Made by a program: the position numbers and the translations under genes | Source of the DNA: a virus | IMG/VR virus record: IMGVR_UViG_3300030098_002212 | Location: 1-28,288 of that record | Reading direction: 5' to 3' (one strand) | DNA length: 28,288 nt | Notes under the pieces: generated by a model | Database searches by the model: none | What the model saw: the letters and a program-made list of their open reading frames with translations, nothing else | What the model was told of the DNA's origin: nothing | Part shown: positions 1 to 6,527 of the stretch, one piece after another | Position numbering within the stretch: the stretch's first letter is position 1 | Layout: every line of letters begins with the position of its first letter

Positions 1-213
1 ATACCTGAATGGGGAACATTGAGACAAAAACAAAGAAACCAAGTAAAGTCTAAATTTTATTACATCTTTTGGGGTGTAGCAACAGCATCAGTTGTATTAG
101 GACAACTATATGTTGGTTCTGGATATAGAATATTTGCTGGTTCATTAAATAGAATTTTTGATACTATTGAAATAGAAGTTGGTAGAGACTATAATGGGGA
201 TAGGTTTTATTAG
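1..213 (+). CDS. Small membrane protein, 5' end outside the window
   Basis: The reading frame is open from base 1 (I-P-E-W-G-T-L-R-Q-K...) to a TAG at 211-213, so the gene probably starts upstream of the window; a TTG at 19 is possible but has no clear ribosome site. The visible 70 residues hold a basic segment (RQKQRNQVKSK), then one hydrophobic stretch (YYIFWGVATASVVLGQLY) that could span the membrane, then a polar acidic C-terminus. I recognise no enzyme motif. Small one-pass proteins of this kind are common beside the clamp-loader genes of T4-like cyanophages. The stop overlaps the next start by one base, so the two are probably translated together. Function unknown. Confidence 0.6.
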   Translation: MPEWGTLRQKQRNQVKSKFYYIFWGVATASVVLGQLYVGSGYRIFAGSLNRIFDTIEIEVGRDYNGDRFY

Positions 214-425
214 TGAGACCTGAAACAAGAGAAGCAATGGAGATGTTATTCTGTGCGAAATGGAATGTTCCACAGGCAGCAAAACATTGTAATCTAACAC
301 GTAAGGAAATGATGATTACTTTTAATGAGTATTGTGCCTTACATGGACCAACTTATATTAAATTTGATAACGCAATTCAGTTGCATTTAAATTATGAGCA
401 AGAAATCATTAAAGACACCACTTAG
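213..425 (+). CDS. Small conserved protein with helix-turn-helix-like segment
   Basis: 70 aa from a GTG start that shares one base with the preceding TAG; purine-rich GGGGATAGG lies just upstream. The middle (VPQAAKHCNLTRKEMMITF) has the spacing of a helix-turn-helix: an Ala-Ala pair, a turn around Cys-Asn-Leu, and a second helix. That suggests DNA binding or a protein contact such as a transcription co-factor, but this is inference from shape only. It overlaps the methylase gene by 32 bases. Functional assignment is not possible from the sequence; a small T4-like transcription accessory factor is one alternative. Confidence 0.6.
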   Translation: MRPETREAMEMLFCAKWNVPQAAKHCNLTRKEMMITFNEYCALHGPTYIKFDNAIQLHLNYEQEIIKDTT

Positions 426-1227
426 GTATCCTGGTGGTAAGTCCCGTGCTTGTACTAAGATGGGACAGTTCTTTCCAAACTTTAGTAAGTATAGAGAATT
501 TCGTGAACCATTTCTTGGTGGAGGAAGTGTAGCACTTTATATCTCTAAGATGTATCCTGAATTAAGTATTTGGGTTAATGATTTATATGAACCTCTTGTA
601 AACTTTTGGCAGAACATACAGGATGATGGCCAGAATCTTCAAGATATGATATGGAGTCTGAAGAATAAATATCCTGATAGAGATACCGCTAGGGAACTCT
701 TTAACAACGCAAAAGAAAAGATTAACAATGAAGAATTATCCAGTAGAGAACGTGCAGCGTATTTTTATATTGTTAATAAGTGTAGCTTTTCTGGTCTCAC
801 TGAGTCGAGTTCTTTTTCAGCCCAAGCCAGTGAATCTAATTTCTCCTATAGAGGAATTGAAAAGATTACAGGATACCAACAAATAATTGAGAACTGGAAG
901 ATTACTAATGTATCTTATGAAGATCTTTTAACAGATTGGGATGGTGCATTTATATACTTAGATCCTCCTTATGATATTAAAGATAACCTTTATGGTAAGA
1001 AAGGTGATATGCATAAGAAGTTTGATCATGATAAGTTTGCAGAAGATTGTGATAGACATACTGCTCACATGATGGTATCATATAATTCTTCCCAGTTAGT
1101 CAAGGATCGTTTTAAGGAATGGACTGCTACTGAATTTAATCTTACTTACACAATGAGATCTGTTGGTGAATATATGTATGATCAACAACAAAGAAAAGAA
1201 CTGCTTTTGTTGAATTATAATGTCTAG
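394..1227 (+). CDS. dam: DNA adenine-N6 methyltransferase (Dam / D12 class)
   Basis: 277 aa from an ATG at 394. The protein opens with LRYPGGKSRA, the conserved D12-class N-terminal motif, followed by the SAM-binding FLGGGS motif near residue 42 and the catalytic DPPY near residues 190-193 (IYLDPPYDI). Order and length (Dam proteins are about 260-290 aa) fit a complete alpha-type adenine methylase. Members of this class usually methylate GATC; the target here is inferred, not shown. In phages such enzymes protect DNA from restriction or mark it for replication or packaging. The start lies 32 bases inside the upstream gene and the stop lies inside the start of the next one (ATGTCTAG), giving a tightly coupled run. 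No cognate restriction gene is seen. Confidence 0.93.
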   Translation: MSKKSLKTPLRYPGGKSRACTKMGQFFPNFSKYREFREPFLGGGSVALYISKMYPELSIWVNDLYEPLVNFWQNIQDDGQNLQDMIWSLKNKYPDRDTARELFNNAKEKINNEELSSRERAAYFYIVNKCSFSGLTESSSFSAQASESNFSYRGIEKITGYQQIIENWKITNVSYEDLLTDWDGAFIYLDPPYDIKDNLYGKKGDMHKKFDHDKFAEDCDRHTAHMMVSYNSSQLVKDRFKEWTATEFNLTYTMRSVGEYMYDQQQRKELLLLNYNV

Positions 1228-1384
1228 ACTATGGAGGATATGGAAGTATGCGTTGGGTAGCTTCGCTGATGAAAGAACTAAACGATACGACAATCACGTT
1301 GTTTTGGTACGTTCTACTATTTTCTTTTCTTATCTCATTACTAATTGTTTTATTATTGCAGGGGTGATTCGACATTGGAATTAA
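1220..1384 (+). CDS. 54-aa membrane protein of T4-like cyanophages
   Basis: A short frame from ATG 1220 to TAA 1382-1384, overlapping the dam stop by 8 bases and the gp62 start by about 10. It encodes a basic, aromatic N-terminus (MSRLWRIWKYALGSF), a charged middle (DERTKRYDNH) and a hydrophobic C-terminal half (STIFFSYLITNCFIIAGV) ending in IRHWN. It matches from memory a small protein found between dam-like genes and gp62 in other cyanophages. One membrane span is likely, with the basic end in the cytoplasm. It was preferred over an overlapping 39-aa frame (1248-1367) because it fills the whole gap with junction overlaps typical of this genome. Function unknown. Confidence 0.65.
   Translation: MSRLWRIWKYALGSFADERTKRYDNHVVLVRSTIFFSYLITNCFIIAGVIRHWN
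1359..1366 (+). promoter_or_regulatory. Ribosome binding site deciding the gp62 TTG start
   Basis: AGGGGTGA is close to a perfect complement of the 16S rRNA 3' end and lies 8 bases before TTG 1375, in the frame of the clamp-loader subunit. It supports starting gp62 at this TTG rather than at TTG 1345, which has no such site. Confidence 0.6.
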
Positions 1385-1755
1385 AAGACTGGTTAAATTC
1401 TATTAATCAAACAAAGAAACATTTGATTGATGAAGATCCTTCATTGGAGAAAGAGTATTCTCCATATATTATTAATCGAATTTTCTCTGGACATCTTGAT
1501 GCAATCATGTTTTCTAATGAGATGAATAGGTATCATTTCCTACCAAAAAAACTTCAATATGATTTTTATCTAAATACACTGAGAACTAAGAAGAGATTCT
1601 CTCCTTGGTTACGTAAAGATGAGATTAAAGATCTTGACTTGGTGAAACGTTATTATGGTTATAGTAACGAAAAAGCAAAACAGGCTCTAAGAATCCTAAC
1701 AAAAGAACAACTTAATTTTATAAGATCTAAATTTGAAACTGGAGGAAGACGATGA
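1375..1755 (+). CDS. 62: Clamp-loader small subunit (T4 gp62-like)
   Basis: 126 aa from TTG 1375 (MELKDWLNSINQTKKHLIDED...). The opening LKDWLNSIN, the central basic YDFYLNTLRTKKRF and the position immediately before regA identify it as the cyanophage form of gp62. It is shorter than T4 gp62 (187 aa), as is usual in cyanophages. With gp44, expected just upstream of the window, it forms the gp44/62 complex that uses ATP to load the gp45 sliding clamp onto primed DNA for gp43. The stop overlaps the regA start as ATGA. The frame is open upstream to TTG 1345, but that start would give an unrelated 10-residue extension (MFYYCRGDST) overlapping the membrane-protein gene. Confidence 0.8.
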   Translation: MELKDWLNSINQTKKHLIDEDPSLEKEYSPYIINRIFSGHLDAIMFSNEMNRYHFLPKKLQYDFYLNTLRTKKRFSPWLRKDEIKDLDLVKRYYGYSNEKAKQALRILTKEQLNFIRSKFETGGRR

Positions 1756-2189
1756 GCGTGGTTCAAGAACCTGAAGTAAAGTGGGCACCCGAACAGATGG
1801 TAGAGGTGACACTAAACGAACCAGATGATTTCTTAAAGGTAAGAGAAACTCTCACAAGAATTGGTGTAGCATCAAGAAAGGAAAAGAAGATATATCAATC
1901 ATGTCATATACTGCATAAGCAGGGAAGGTATTTCCTTGTTCACTTTAAAGAATTATTTGCACTTGATGGAAAACATGCTAACCTTACTTCTAACGACGTT
2001 CAGCGTAGGAACCGTATTGCTCAGTTGCTTGCTGATTGGGGATTGGTTGGTATCGTAGATGCTACTAAGATACAAGATATTGCACCTCTAAATCAAATTA
2101 AAGTATTAGCATATAGAGATAAAGGCGATTGGATACTAGAAACAAAGTATAATATAGGTAGCAAGAAGAAAAAAGTTGACGAATCCTAA
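1752..2189 (+). CDS. regA: RegA translational repressor of early genes
   Basis: 145 aa from ATG 1752 with a strong GGAGGA site at 1741-1746. Residues from about 16 onward follow T4 RegA closely: VEVTLNEPDDFLKVRETL, then IYQSCHILHKQGRY, VHFKELFALDGKH and LADWGLVGIV. T4 RegA has 122 aa; this one carries about 15 extra residues at the N-terminus and a lysine-rich tail (GSKKKKVDES). RegA binds the start regions of many early mRNAs, including those for replication proteins and itself, and blocks ribosome binding. Its place directly after gp62 is the T4 arrangement. The 3' end overlaps the phosphorylase gene by 14 bases. Confidence 0.93.
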   Translation: MSVVQEPEVKWAPEQMVEVTLNEPDDFLKVRETLTRIGVASRKEKKIYQSCHILHKQGRYFLVHFKELFALDGKHANLTSNDVQRRNRIAQLLADWGLVGIVDATKIQDIAPLNQIKVLAYRDKGDWILETKYNIGSKKKKVDES

Positions 2190-4566
2190 TAGTCTTTATA
2201 ATGGTATTAATGAACGTCTTTTCTATACATTAGGAAAACGTCCTGACAGTGCTTCACTTCATGATTTTTATATGGCATTAAGTTATGCTGTAAGAGATCA
2301 GATGATGAATTACTGGTTGTCTATGGAACCACCTACTGGAAAGGAGGTGGCATATCTATCTGCAGAATTTTTAATTGGACCACAACTTGGAAATAATCTT
2401 ATAAGTCTTGATATAAAGAAAGAGGCAGAAGAAGCATTAAAATCATTTGGATATACTTTAGATCAGATTTTAGATGTAGCAGAAGAACCTGGATTAGGTA
2501 ATGGTGGTTTAGGAAGACTAGCAGCATGTTATATGGACTCTCTAGCAACCTTACAGGTACCTGCTACTGGTTATGGTATAAGATATAAGTATGGTATTTT
2601 TAAGCAGCAGATAAGGGATAATCAGCAGATAGAAGTTACTGATAATTGGTTACATGGAGAGTGGCCATGGGAACTTTGTCATCCAGACGAATCTGTATTA
2701 GTTGGATTTGGTGGTAAAGTAGAGAACTATGTTTCAGATAGAGGAAATTATAGAGTACGTTGGGTTCCTGACGAACAGGTCATTGCTGTTCCATATGACA
2801 TCCTTCAATTAGGATATAAGGTTAATAACTGTAATAGAATAAGACTTTGGAGAGCAGATGCTACTGAAACATTTGATTTCTATGCATTCAATATAGGTGA
2901 CTATATGGGATCAGTAGAGCAGAGTGTTTCTTCTGAAACTATTTCTAAGGTTTTATATCCTAATGATGGTACAGATGCAGGTAAAGTATTAAGATTAAAG
3001 CAACAACATTTCTTTGTGAGTGCATCTCTTCAAGATATGTTGAGAAGTTTAGATAAGCGTGGATATGAAATAGAAGACTTCCCACATCATTGGCAGGTTC
3101 AGTTAAATGATACTCACCCTGCTGTTGCTGTAGCAGAACTAATGAGACTCCTTGTTGATGAAAGGCATCTTGAATGGGAACAGGCATGGGAAATAGTAAC
3201 TAAGTCTATTGCATATACAAATCATACATTAATGCCAGAGGCATTAGAGAAGTGGGATCTTAAATTATTTAAGACTCTTCTTCCAAGACACATGGAGATT
3301 ATCTATGAGATTAATAGAAGGTTTTTACAGGTAGTTAGACTTCATTATCCTGGCGATGATAGTATGTTGCAGAAGATGTCTATTATAGATGAGAGAGGTA
3401 ATAAGGCAGTTCGTATGGCACATCTTGCTACAGTAGGATCTCATCATGTGAATGGTGTTGCTGCATTACATTCTGAATTAGTTAAGACTCAGTTGATGCC
3501 AGAGTTCTATGATCTATGGCCACATAAGTTTACTAATGTTACTAATGGTGTTACTCCAAGAAGATGGATAGCATCTTCTAATCCAGGACTTACTGAAGTT
3601 CTTAATGATACTATTGGTACTGATTGGGTAACTAATATGGAGTTACTTAATAAGTTGGAGGATCATCAATATGATCCCATACTTAATGAGAAAATTGGAG
3701 AAACAAAGTTACTTGGTAAACATCATTTAGCAACGTATATTTTTGATAATCTAGGTATAGCTGTAGATCCTTCTAGTATGTTTGATGTGCAGGTTAAACG
3801 TATACATGAGTATAAGAGACAGCATTTGATGGCTCTTTGGATTATTGCACAGTATTTGAGAGTTAAAAATGGAGTTGATATTGTTCCTCGTACATTAATA
3901 TTTGGTGGTAAAGCAGCACCAGGATATTATATGGCAAAGTTGATTGTTCAATTTATATGCCATATAGCAGAAGTGGTCAATACTGATCCTGATATGGATG
4001 GTAAGTTGCGTGTGATATTCTTACCAAACTATAGTGTTAAGTTAGGAGAGAAAGTATATCCTGCTGCTGACTTATCAGAACAGATCTCTACTGCTGGTAA
4101 AGAAGCATCTGGTACTGGTAATATGAAGTTCCAAATGAATGGTGCTCTTACTATTGGTACATTAGATGGTGCTAATGTAGAGATACGTGATCTTGTAGGA
4201 GAAGAAAACTTCTTCTTATTTGGTCATGATGAAAAGGGTATATCAGAATTATGGCAAAATGGATATGATCCTAAACATCATATAACTCCAGAACTTTGGG
4301 AAGTTATAAACCTTGTTAAAGGTGGGCATTTTAGTCAGGGAGATAAGGAGAAATTTAGACCTCTAATAGATAATTTACTTAATCATGATCCTTTCTGTGT
4401 GATGGCAGACTTCTCTGATTATTGTGATGCACAAGATCGTGTGAGTAGTGCGTGGAAGAATCGTGATGGGTGGAATAGAATGTCTCTGTTAAATACTGCT
4501 AGATCAGGATTCTTTTCTTCTGATAGATCAATTAGAGATTATTGTGAAAGAATATGGACAATTTAA
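2176..4566 (+). CDS. glgP: Alpha-glucan (glycogen) phosphorylase, GT35 family
   Basis: 796 aa, near the family length of about 800-840. It would use phosphate to release glucose-1-phosphate from the ends of glycogen. Family signatures run in order: LYYTLGK-like NERLFYTLGKRPDSASLHD (residues 12-30), YLSAEFLIGPQLGNNL, GNGGLGRLAACYMDSLAT, QLNDTHPA, NVTNGVTPRRW, VQVKRIHEYKRQ and the PLP site EASGTGNMKFQMN, whose Lys near residue 651 carries pyridoxal phosphate. All expected active-site blocks are present, so it looks functional. The N-terminus is short: the regulatory extension of animal enzymes is missing, as in bacterial forms. The start is a TTG overlapping regA by 14 bases with only a weak purine-rich site; no ATG occurs in frame before about residue 33, which would cut conserved sequence. 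An auxiliary metabolic gene that probably came from a cyanobacterial host. MalP-type specificity cannot be excluded. Confidence 0.96.
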   Translation: MTNPNSLYNGINERLFYTLGKRPDSASLHDFYMALSYAVRDQMMNYWLSMEPPTGKEVAYLSAEFLIGPQLGNNLISLDIKKEAEEALKSFGYTLDQILDVAEEPGLGNGGLGRLAACYMDSLATLQVPATGYGIRYKYGIFKQQIRDNQQIEVTDNWLHGEWPWELCHPDESVLVGFGGKVENYVSDRGNYRVRWVPDEQVIAVPYDILQLGYKVNNCNRIRLWRADATETFDFYAFNIGDYMGSVEQSVSSETISKVLYPNDGTDAGKVLRLKQQHFFVSASLQDMLRSLDKRGYEIEDFPHHWQVQLNDTHPAVAVAELMRLLVDERHLEWEQAWEIVTKSIAYTNHTLMPEALEKWDLKLFKTLLPRHMEIIYEINRRFLQVVRLHYPGDDSMLQKMSIIDERGNKAVRMAHLATVGSHHVNGVAALHSELVKTQLMPEFYDLWPHKFTNVTNGVTPRRWIASSNPGLTEVLNDTIGTDWVTNMELLNKLEDHQYDPILNEKIGETKLLGKHHLATYIFDNLGIAVDPSSMFDVQVKRIHEYKRQHLMALWIIAQYLRVKNGVDIVPRTLIFGGKAAPGYYMAKLIVQFICHIAEVVNTDPDMDGKLRVIFLPNYSVKLGEKVYPAADLSEQISTAGKEASGTGNMKFQMNGALTIGTLDGANVEIRDLVGEENFFLFGHDEKGISELWQNGYDPKHHITPELWEVINLVKGGHFSQGDKEKFRPLIDNLLNHDPFCVMADFSDYCDAQDRVSSAWKNRDGWNRMSLLNTARSGFFSSDRSIRDYCERIWTI

Positions 4567-5234
4567 ATACACCTCCAACTTTAACTGACCAGATATTAAT
4601 TAAAAAGAAATTTTTATCAGAACAACAATGTCAAATTATTATTGACGAGTATGAGAATTTGCCAGGTGAACCTACCAGAGAACATTGTCCCCATGCTTTT
4701 ACTGGAGAAGATACTTGGTCAACCTTTACTATGAAAAATCCCACTACGGGTGGAGAAGCTTTTAAGTTAATTCATAATGCTGTTGAAAAAATGGTATGTG
4801 ATTATCAGGACTATCTTGATACTTTTAATGCTTTTCATGTGATGAGAAGAGTATCATTAATGTATCCACATATGTATCGTATCATGAAATATGATACTGG
4901 TGCATGGATTCATCCCCATGTAGATCATGATCCAGAGGTTTATGGTAGTTGTACTATTAATTTAAATGATGAGTATACTGGAGGAGATTTTGCTTTTTGG
5001 GGTGGTAAGCATAAGGTAAAGTTGGAGAAAGGAGATGCGATGATATGGCCAGCAGATTATTACTGGGTACATGAGGTGGAAGAAATAATGTCTGGATTTA
5101 GGTATTCTGTTAATTGTTTTCTTAGAAGTACTCCATTAACATTATCTGAAGAAAATAAATTTGACGTATGGGTTCCTGATAATATGAAGAAATTTGTAGC
5201 TTGTGATGGAAACCGACCACTAGGATACAAGTAA
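4554..5234 (+). CDS. 2OG/Fe(II) oxygenase, prolyl-4-hydroxylase type
   Basis: 226 aa from ATG 4554, overlapping the phosphorylase stop by 13 bases. The double-stranded beta-helix signature is visible: HPHVDHD (iron ligands His122 and Asp124), a strand pair around YTGGDFAFWGG, GDAMIWPADYYWVHEV (distal iron ligand His173) and GFRYSVNCF (Arg183, expected to bind the 2-oxoglutarate carboxylate). This is the P4Hc arrangement. Members hydroxylate proline or other residues, or small molecules, with O2 and 2-oxoglutarate; the substrate here is unknown. It is one of four members of this fold in the window, all divergent from one another. A -10 promoter motif follows its stop. Confidence 0.85.
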   Translation: MDNLNTPPTLTDQILIKKKFLSEQQCQIIIDEYENLPGEPTREHCPHAFTGEDTWSTFTMKNPTTGGEAFKLIHNAVEKMVCDYQDYLDTFNAFHVMRRVSLMYPHMYRIMKYDTGAWIHPHVDHDPEVYGSCTINLNDEYTGGDFAFWGGKHKVKLEKGDAMIWPADYYWVHEVEEIMSGFRYSVNCFLRSTPLTLSEENKFDVWVPDNMKKFVACDGNRPLGYK

Positions 5235-5239
5235 ACTAT

Positions 5240-5250
5240 TATAATTAGTA
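5240..5250 (+). promoter_or_regulatory. Putative promoter -10 element before hsp20
   Basis: TATAATTAGTA sits between the oxygenase stop and the Hsp20 start. The same 11 bases recur at 5810-5820 in the stronger promoter downstream, which suggests a shared element. No clear -35 box lies 16-18 bases upstream, as is common for cyanobacterial promoters. Transcription would begin around 5252, at the base of a hairpin. Confidence 0.45.
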
Positions 5251-5251
5251 G

Positions 5252-5270
5252 TGTACGCCTTCGGGGTACA
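5252..5270 (+). other. Hairpin with UUCG loop in the hsp20 leader
   Basis: TGTAC-(G)-CC-TTCG-GG-GTACA forms a 7-bp stem with one bulged G and a C(UUCG)G loop, an unusually stable tetraloop. There is no T-run after it, so it is not a standard intrinsic terminator. If the -10 motif at 5240 is used, the hairpin would be at the very 5' end of the mRNA, where such structures slow decay. An AAAGGAG site precedes ATG 5300. Confidence 0.45.
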
Positions 5271-5299
5271 TAATTCACACTCGCTTTTAAAGGAGAACA

Positions 5300-5734
5300 A
5301 TGACTAATTTAGCACAGTACCATTCTGCTAATCTTCCAGAACTAATGAAGATTATCAAACAAAATGGCATAGGTATGGATGATTACCTAGACAGATTTTT
5401 TAATGAACCCTCACAAACAACAAATTATCCACCTTACAATTTAATACAATTAAATAATCATGAATCGAAATTGGAAATCGCACTTGCAGGTTTCAAGAAG
5501 GATGAGCTCAAAGTCTATACGGAGTTTGGAAAGTTATATGTACAAGGCAAGAAAGAAGCAACAGAAGTCGATGGAACGTTTGTCCATAAAGGACTGGCCC
5601 AACGAAGCTTCGAGAGAGTTTGGACGGTCTCCGACGATACAAAGGTTGGATCCGTCGAGTTTGTTGATGGACTCCTCACCGTACAGTTGAACAAGATAGT
5701 TCCAGAGCATCATTCTAGAAAGGACTATATCTAA
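5300..5734 (+). CDS. hsp20: Small heat-shock protein Hsp20 (alpha-crystallin)
   Basis: 144 aa from ATG 5300, preceded by AAAGGAG. The alpha-crystallin domain starts at PPYNLIQLNN near residue 44, continues through KLEIALAGFKKDELKVY and LYVQGKKE, and ends with FVDGLLTVQLNKIVPE; the C-terminal KDYI tail is typical of the cyanophage form. Hsp20 proteins are ATP-independent holdases that keep unfolding proteins soluble; in cyanophages they are widespread, perhaps aiding virion assembly or protecting photosystem proteins. It forms its own short unit: a -10 motif and hairpin upstream and a strong terminator directly after. The second half (about 5480-5720) is clearly richer in G+C than the first. 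Confidence 0.92.
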   Translation: MTNLAQYHSANLPELMKIIKQNGIGMDDYLDRFFNEPSQTTNYPPYNLIQLNNHESKLEIALAGFKKDELKVYTEFGKLYVQGKKEATEVDGTFVHKGLAQRSFERVWTVSDDTKVGSVEFVDGLLTVQLNKIVPEHHSRKDYI

Positions 5735-5762
5735 ATAGAACTGAATATCGTTCGCCGCAGAC

Positions 5763-5804
5763 AGAGGGGAAACTGGCACAATCCAGTTGACACCCCTCTT
5801 TTTT
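5763..5804 (+). terminator. Intrinsic terminator after hsp20
   Basis: AGAGGGG (5763-5769) pairs with CCCCTCT (5793-5799), and AACTGG (5771-5776) pairs with CCAGTT (5783-5788) around the loop CACAAT. A run of six T (5799-5804) follows the stem, partly continuing its last pair. This is the only clear rho-independent terminator seen in the window. Its 3' arm contains the -35 box of the next promoter. Confidence 0.85.
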
Positions 5805-5820
5805 ATTGGTATAATTAGTA
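5787..5820 (+). promoter_or_regulatory. Consensus sigma70-type promoter for the small-gene cassette
   Basis: TTGACA (5787-5792), 17 bases, then TATAAT (5810-5815) with an extended -10 TGG just before it. Both boxes match the bacterial consensus exactly. Transcription would start near 5822, about 15 bases before ATG 5837. It should be read by unmodified host RNA polymerase, so early expression is likely. The -35 box is embedded in the terminator stem for hsp20. Confidence 0.8.
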
Positions 5821-5836
5821 CAGATAAAGTTTTATT

Positions 5837-6007
5837 ATGAGTGAAGACGCTAATCGAATTGCTTCAGCACTGGAAAGAATAGCTACTGCTCTTGAAAAAG
5901 GTGCTCATATAAACATCGATCATGGTCATATAGAGCATATAGATCATGTTGATGCTATTGATAATATTCAGCATGGAGATGTTGATGTTCACAACCATTC
6001 ATTTTAA
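5837..6007 (+). CDS. 56-aa histidine-rich protein
   Basis: A frame from ATG 5837 to TAA 6005-6007, just behind a consensus promoter. The N-terminal half (DANRIASALERIATALEKG) is an amphipathic helix. The C-terminal half contains eight histidines in about 31 residues, alternating with Asp and Ile (HINIDHGHIEHIDHVD... VDVHNHSF). This regular His/Asp pattern could bind metal such as Ni, Zn or Fe, or form a repetitive beta structure; both are inference. Start context is weak in Shine-Dalgarno sequence but the leader would be very short. Function unknown. Confidence 0.7.
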   Translation: MSEDANRIASALERIATALEKGAHINIDHGHIEHIDHVDAIDNIQHGDVDVHNHSF

Positions 6008-6009
6008 TC

Positions 6010-6303
6010 ATGCCTAAAGAAAAAGTACATGTTCCAGTAGTGGAACCAAAAACAACTTCATGTGTAGAATACATTGAACTCGGTAGGACTGTAACTCCTC
6101 AACCAGTATTCAGAAAGGATACTATTCGTGTTAGAGTATTGCAAAGAAGTTTGGGTAATCCAGCAGAAACTTTTGATACAGAAAAGCATTGGGAATATGA
6201 TGTTCCATGGCCTGTTGAAGAAGTTAAGGTTGAGGAAGTAGTTGTAGAGAAGCAACCAGAAAAGAAAACTGTATTGGAAAAAGTAAAGAGGGTAATATTA
6301 TAA
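6010..6303 (+). CDS. 97-aa protein, Val/Glu/Lys-rich C-terminus
   Basis: ATG 6010 follows the previous stop by two bases. The first 70 residues look folded, with beta-prone segments (CVEYIELGRTV, TIRVRVLQRSLGN) and a KHWEYDVPWP stretch; from about residue 70 the chain becomes a charged V/E/K tail (VEEVKVEEVVVEKQPEKK) that is likely flexible. No known domain recognised. The stop overlaps the next start (TAATG), so it belongs to the cassette driven from 5787. Function unknown. Confidence 0.65.
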   Translation: MPKEKVHVPVVEPKTTSCVEYIELGRTVTPQPVFRKDTIRVRVLQRSLGNPAETFDTEKHWEYDVPWPVEEVKVEEVVVEKQPEKKTVLEKVKRVIL

Positions 6304-6527
6304 TGCCTGAACAAACAAAACTTAAGTTTTCCATCAGACAAGATGGATTAGTTTCAGAAGAAGTTTTCGGTACTGTCGGTAACGAATGTGAAAACTTAAC
6401 TAAATCTATAGAAGAAAAACTTGGTGAAGTTACTTACATAGAACATAAACCAGAATACTATCAACAAGAAAATGTCACACTTCAGCACAATCAAGACCAA
6501 AATCAGGAACAAACCACAACTACTTGA
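6303..6527 (+). CDS. DUF2997 family protein
   Basis: 74 aa from ATG 6303. The segment KLKFSIRQDGLVSEEVFGTV then CENLTKSIEEKLGEV has the DUF2997 pattern: a beta hairpin with a D-G turn, followed by a helix carrying Lys-x-Ile-Glu-Glu. In cyanobacteria DUF2997 genes usually stand directly beside ycf35 (DUF1257), and the same pairing occurs here, with a 56-base overlap. The C-terminal tail (Q/N/T-rich, ending TTTT) lies in the overlap and is probably unstructured. The biochemical role of the family is unknown to me. Confidence 0.7.
   Translation: MPEQTKLKFSIRQDGLVSEEVFGTVGNECENLTKSIEEKLGEVTYIEHKPEYYQQENVTLQHNQDQNQEQTTTT

Noticed and set aside
1248-1367. 39-aa frame with a hydrophobic C-terminus
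   Set aside because: Overlaps the 54-aa frame 1220-1384 that better resembles a conserved phage protein; its hydrophobic stretch may be a frame-shifted reading of the same membrane span.
5252-5270. Hairpin as terminator of the phosphorylase/oxygenase unit
   Set aside because: No T-run follows and a -10 motif lies just before it, so a leader hairpin is more likely than a terminator.
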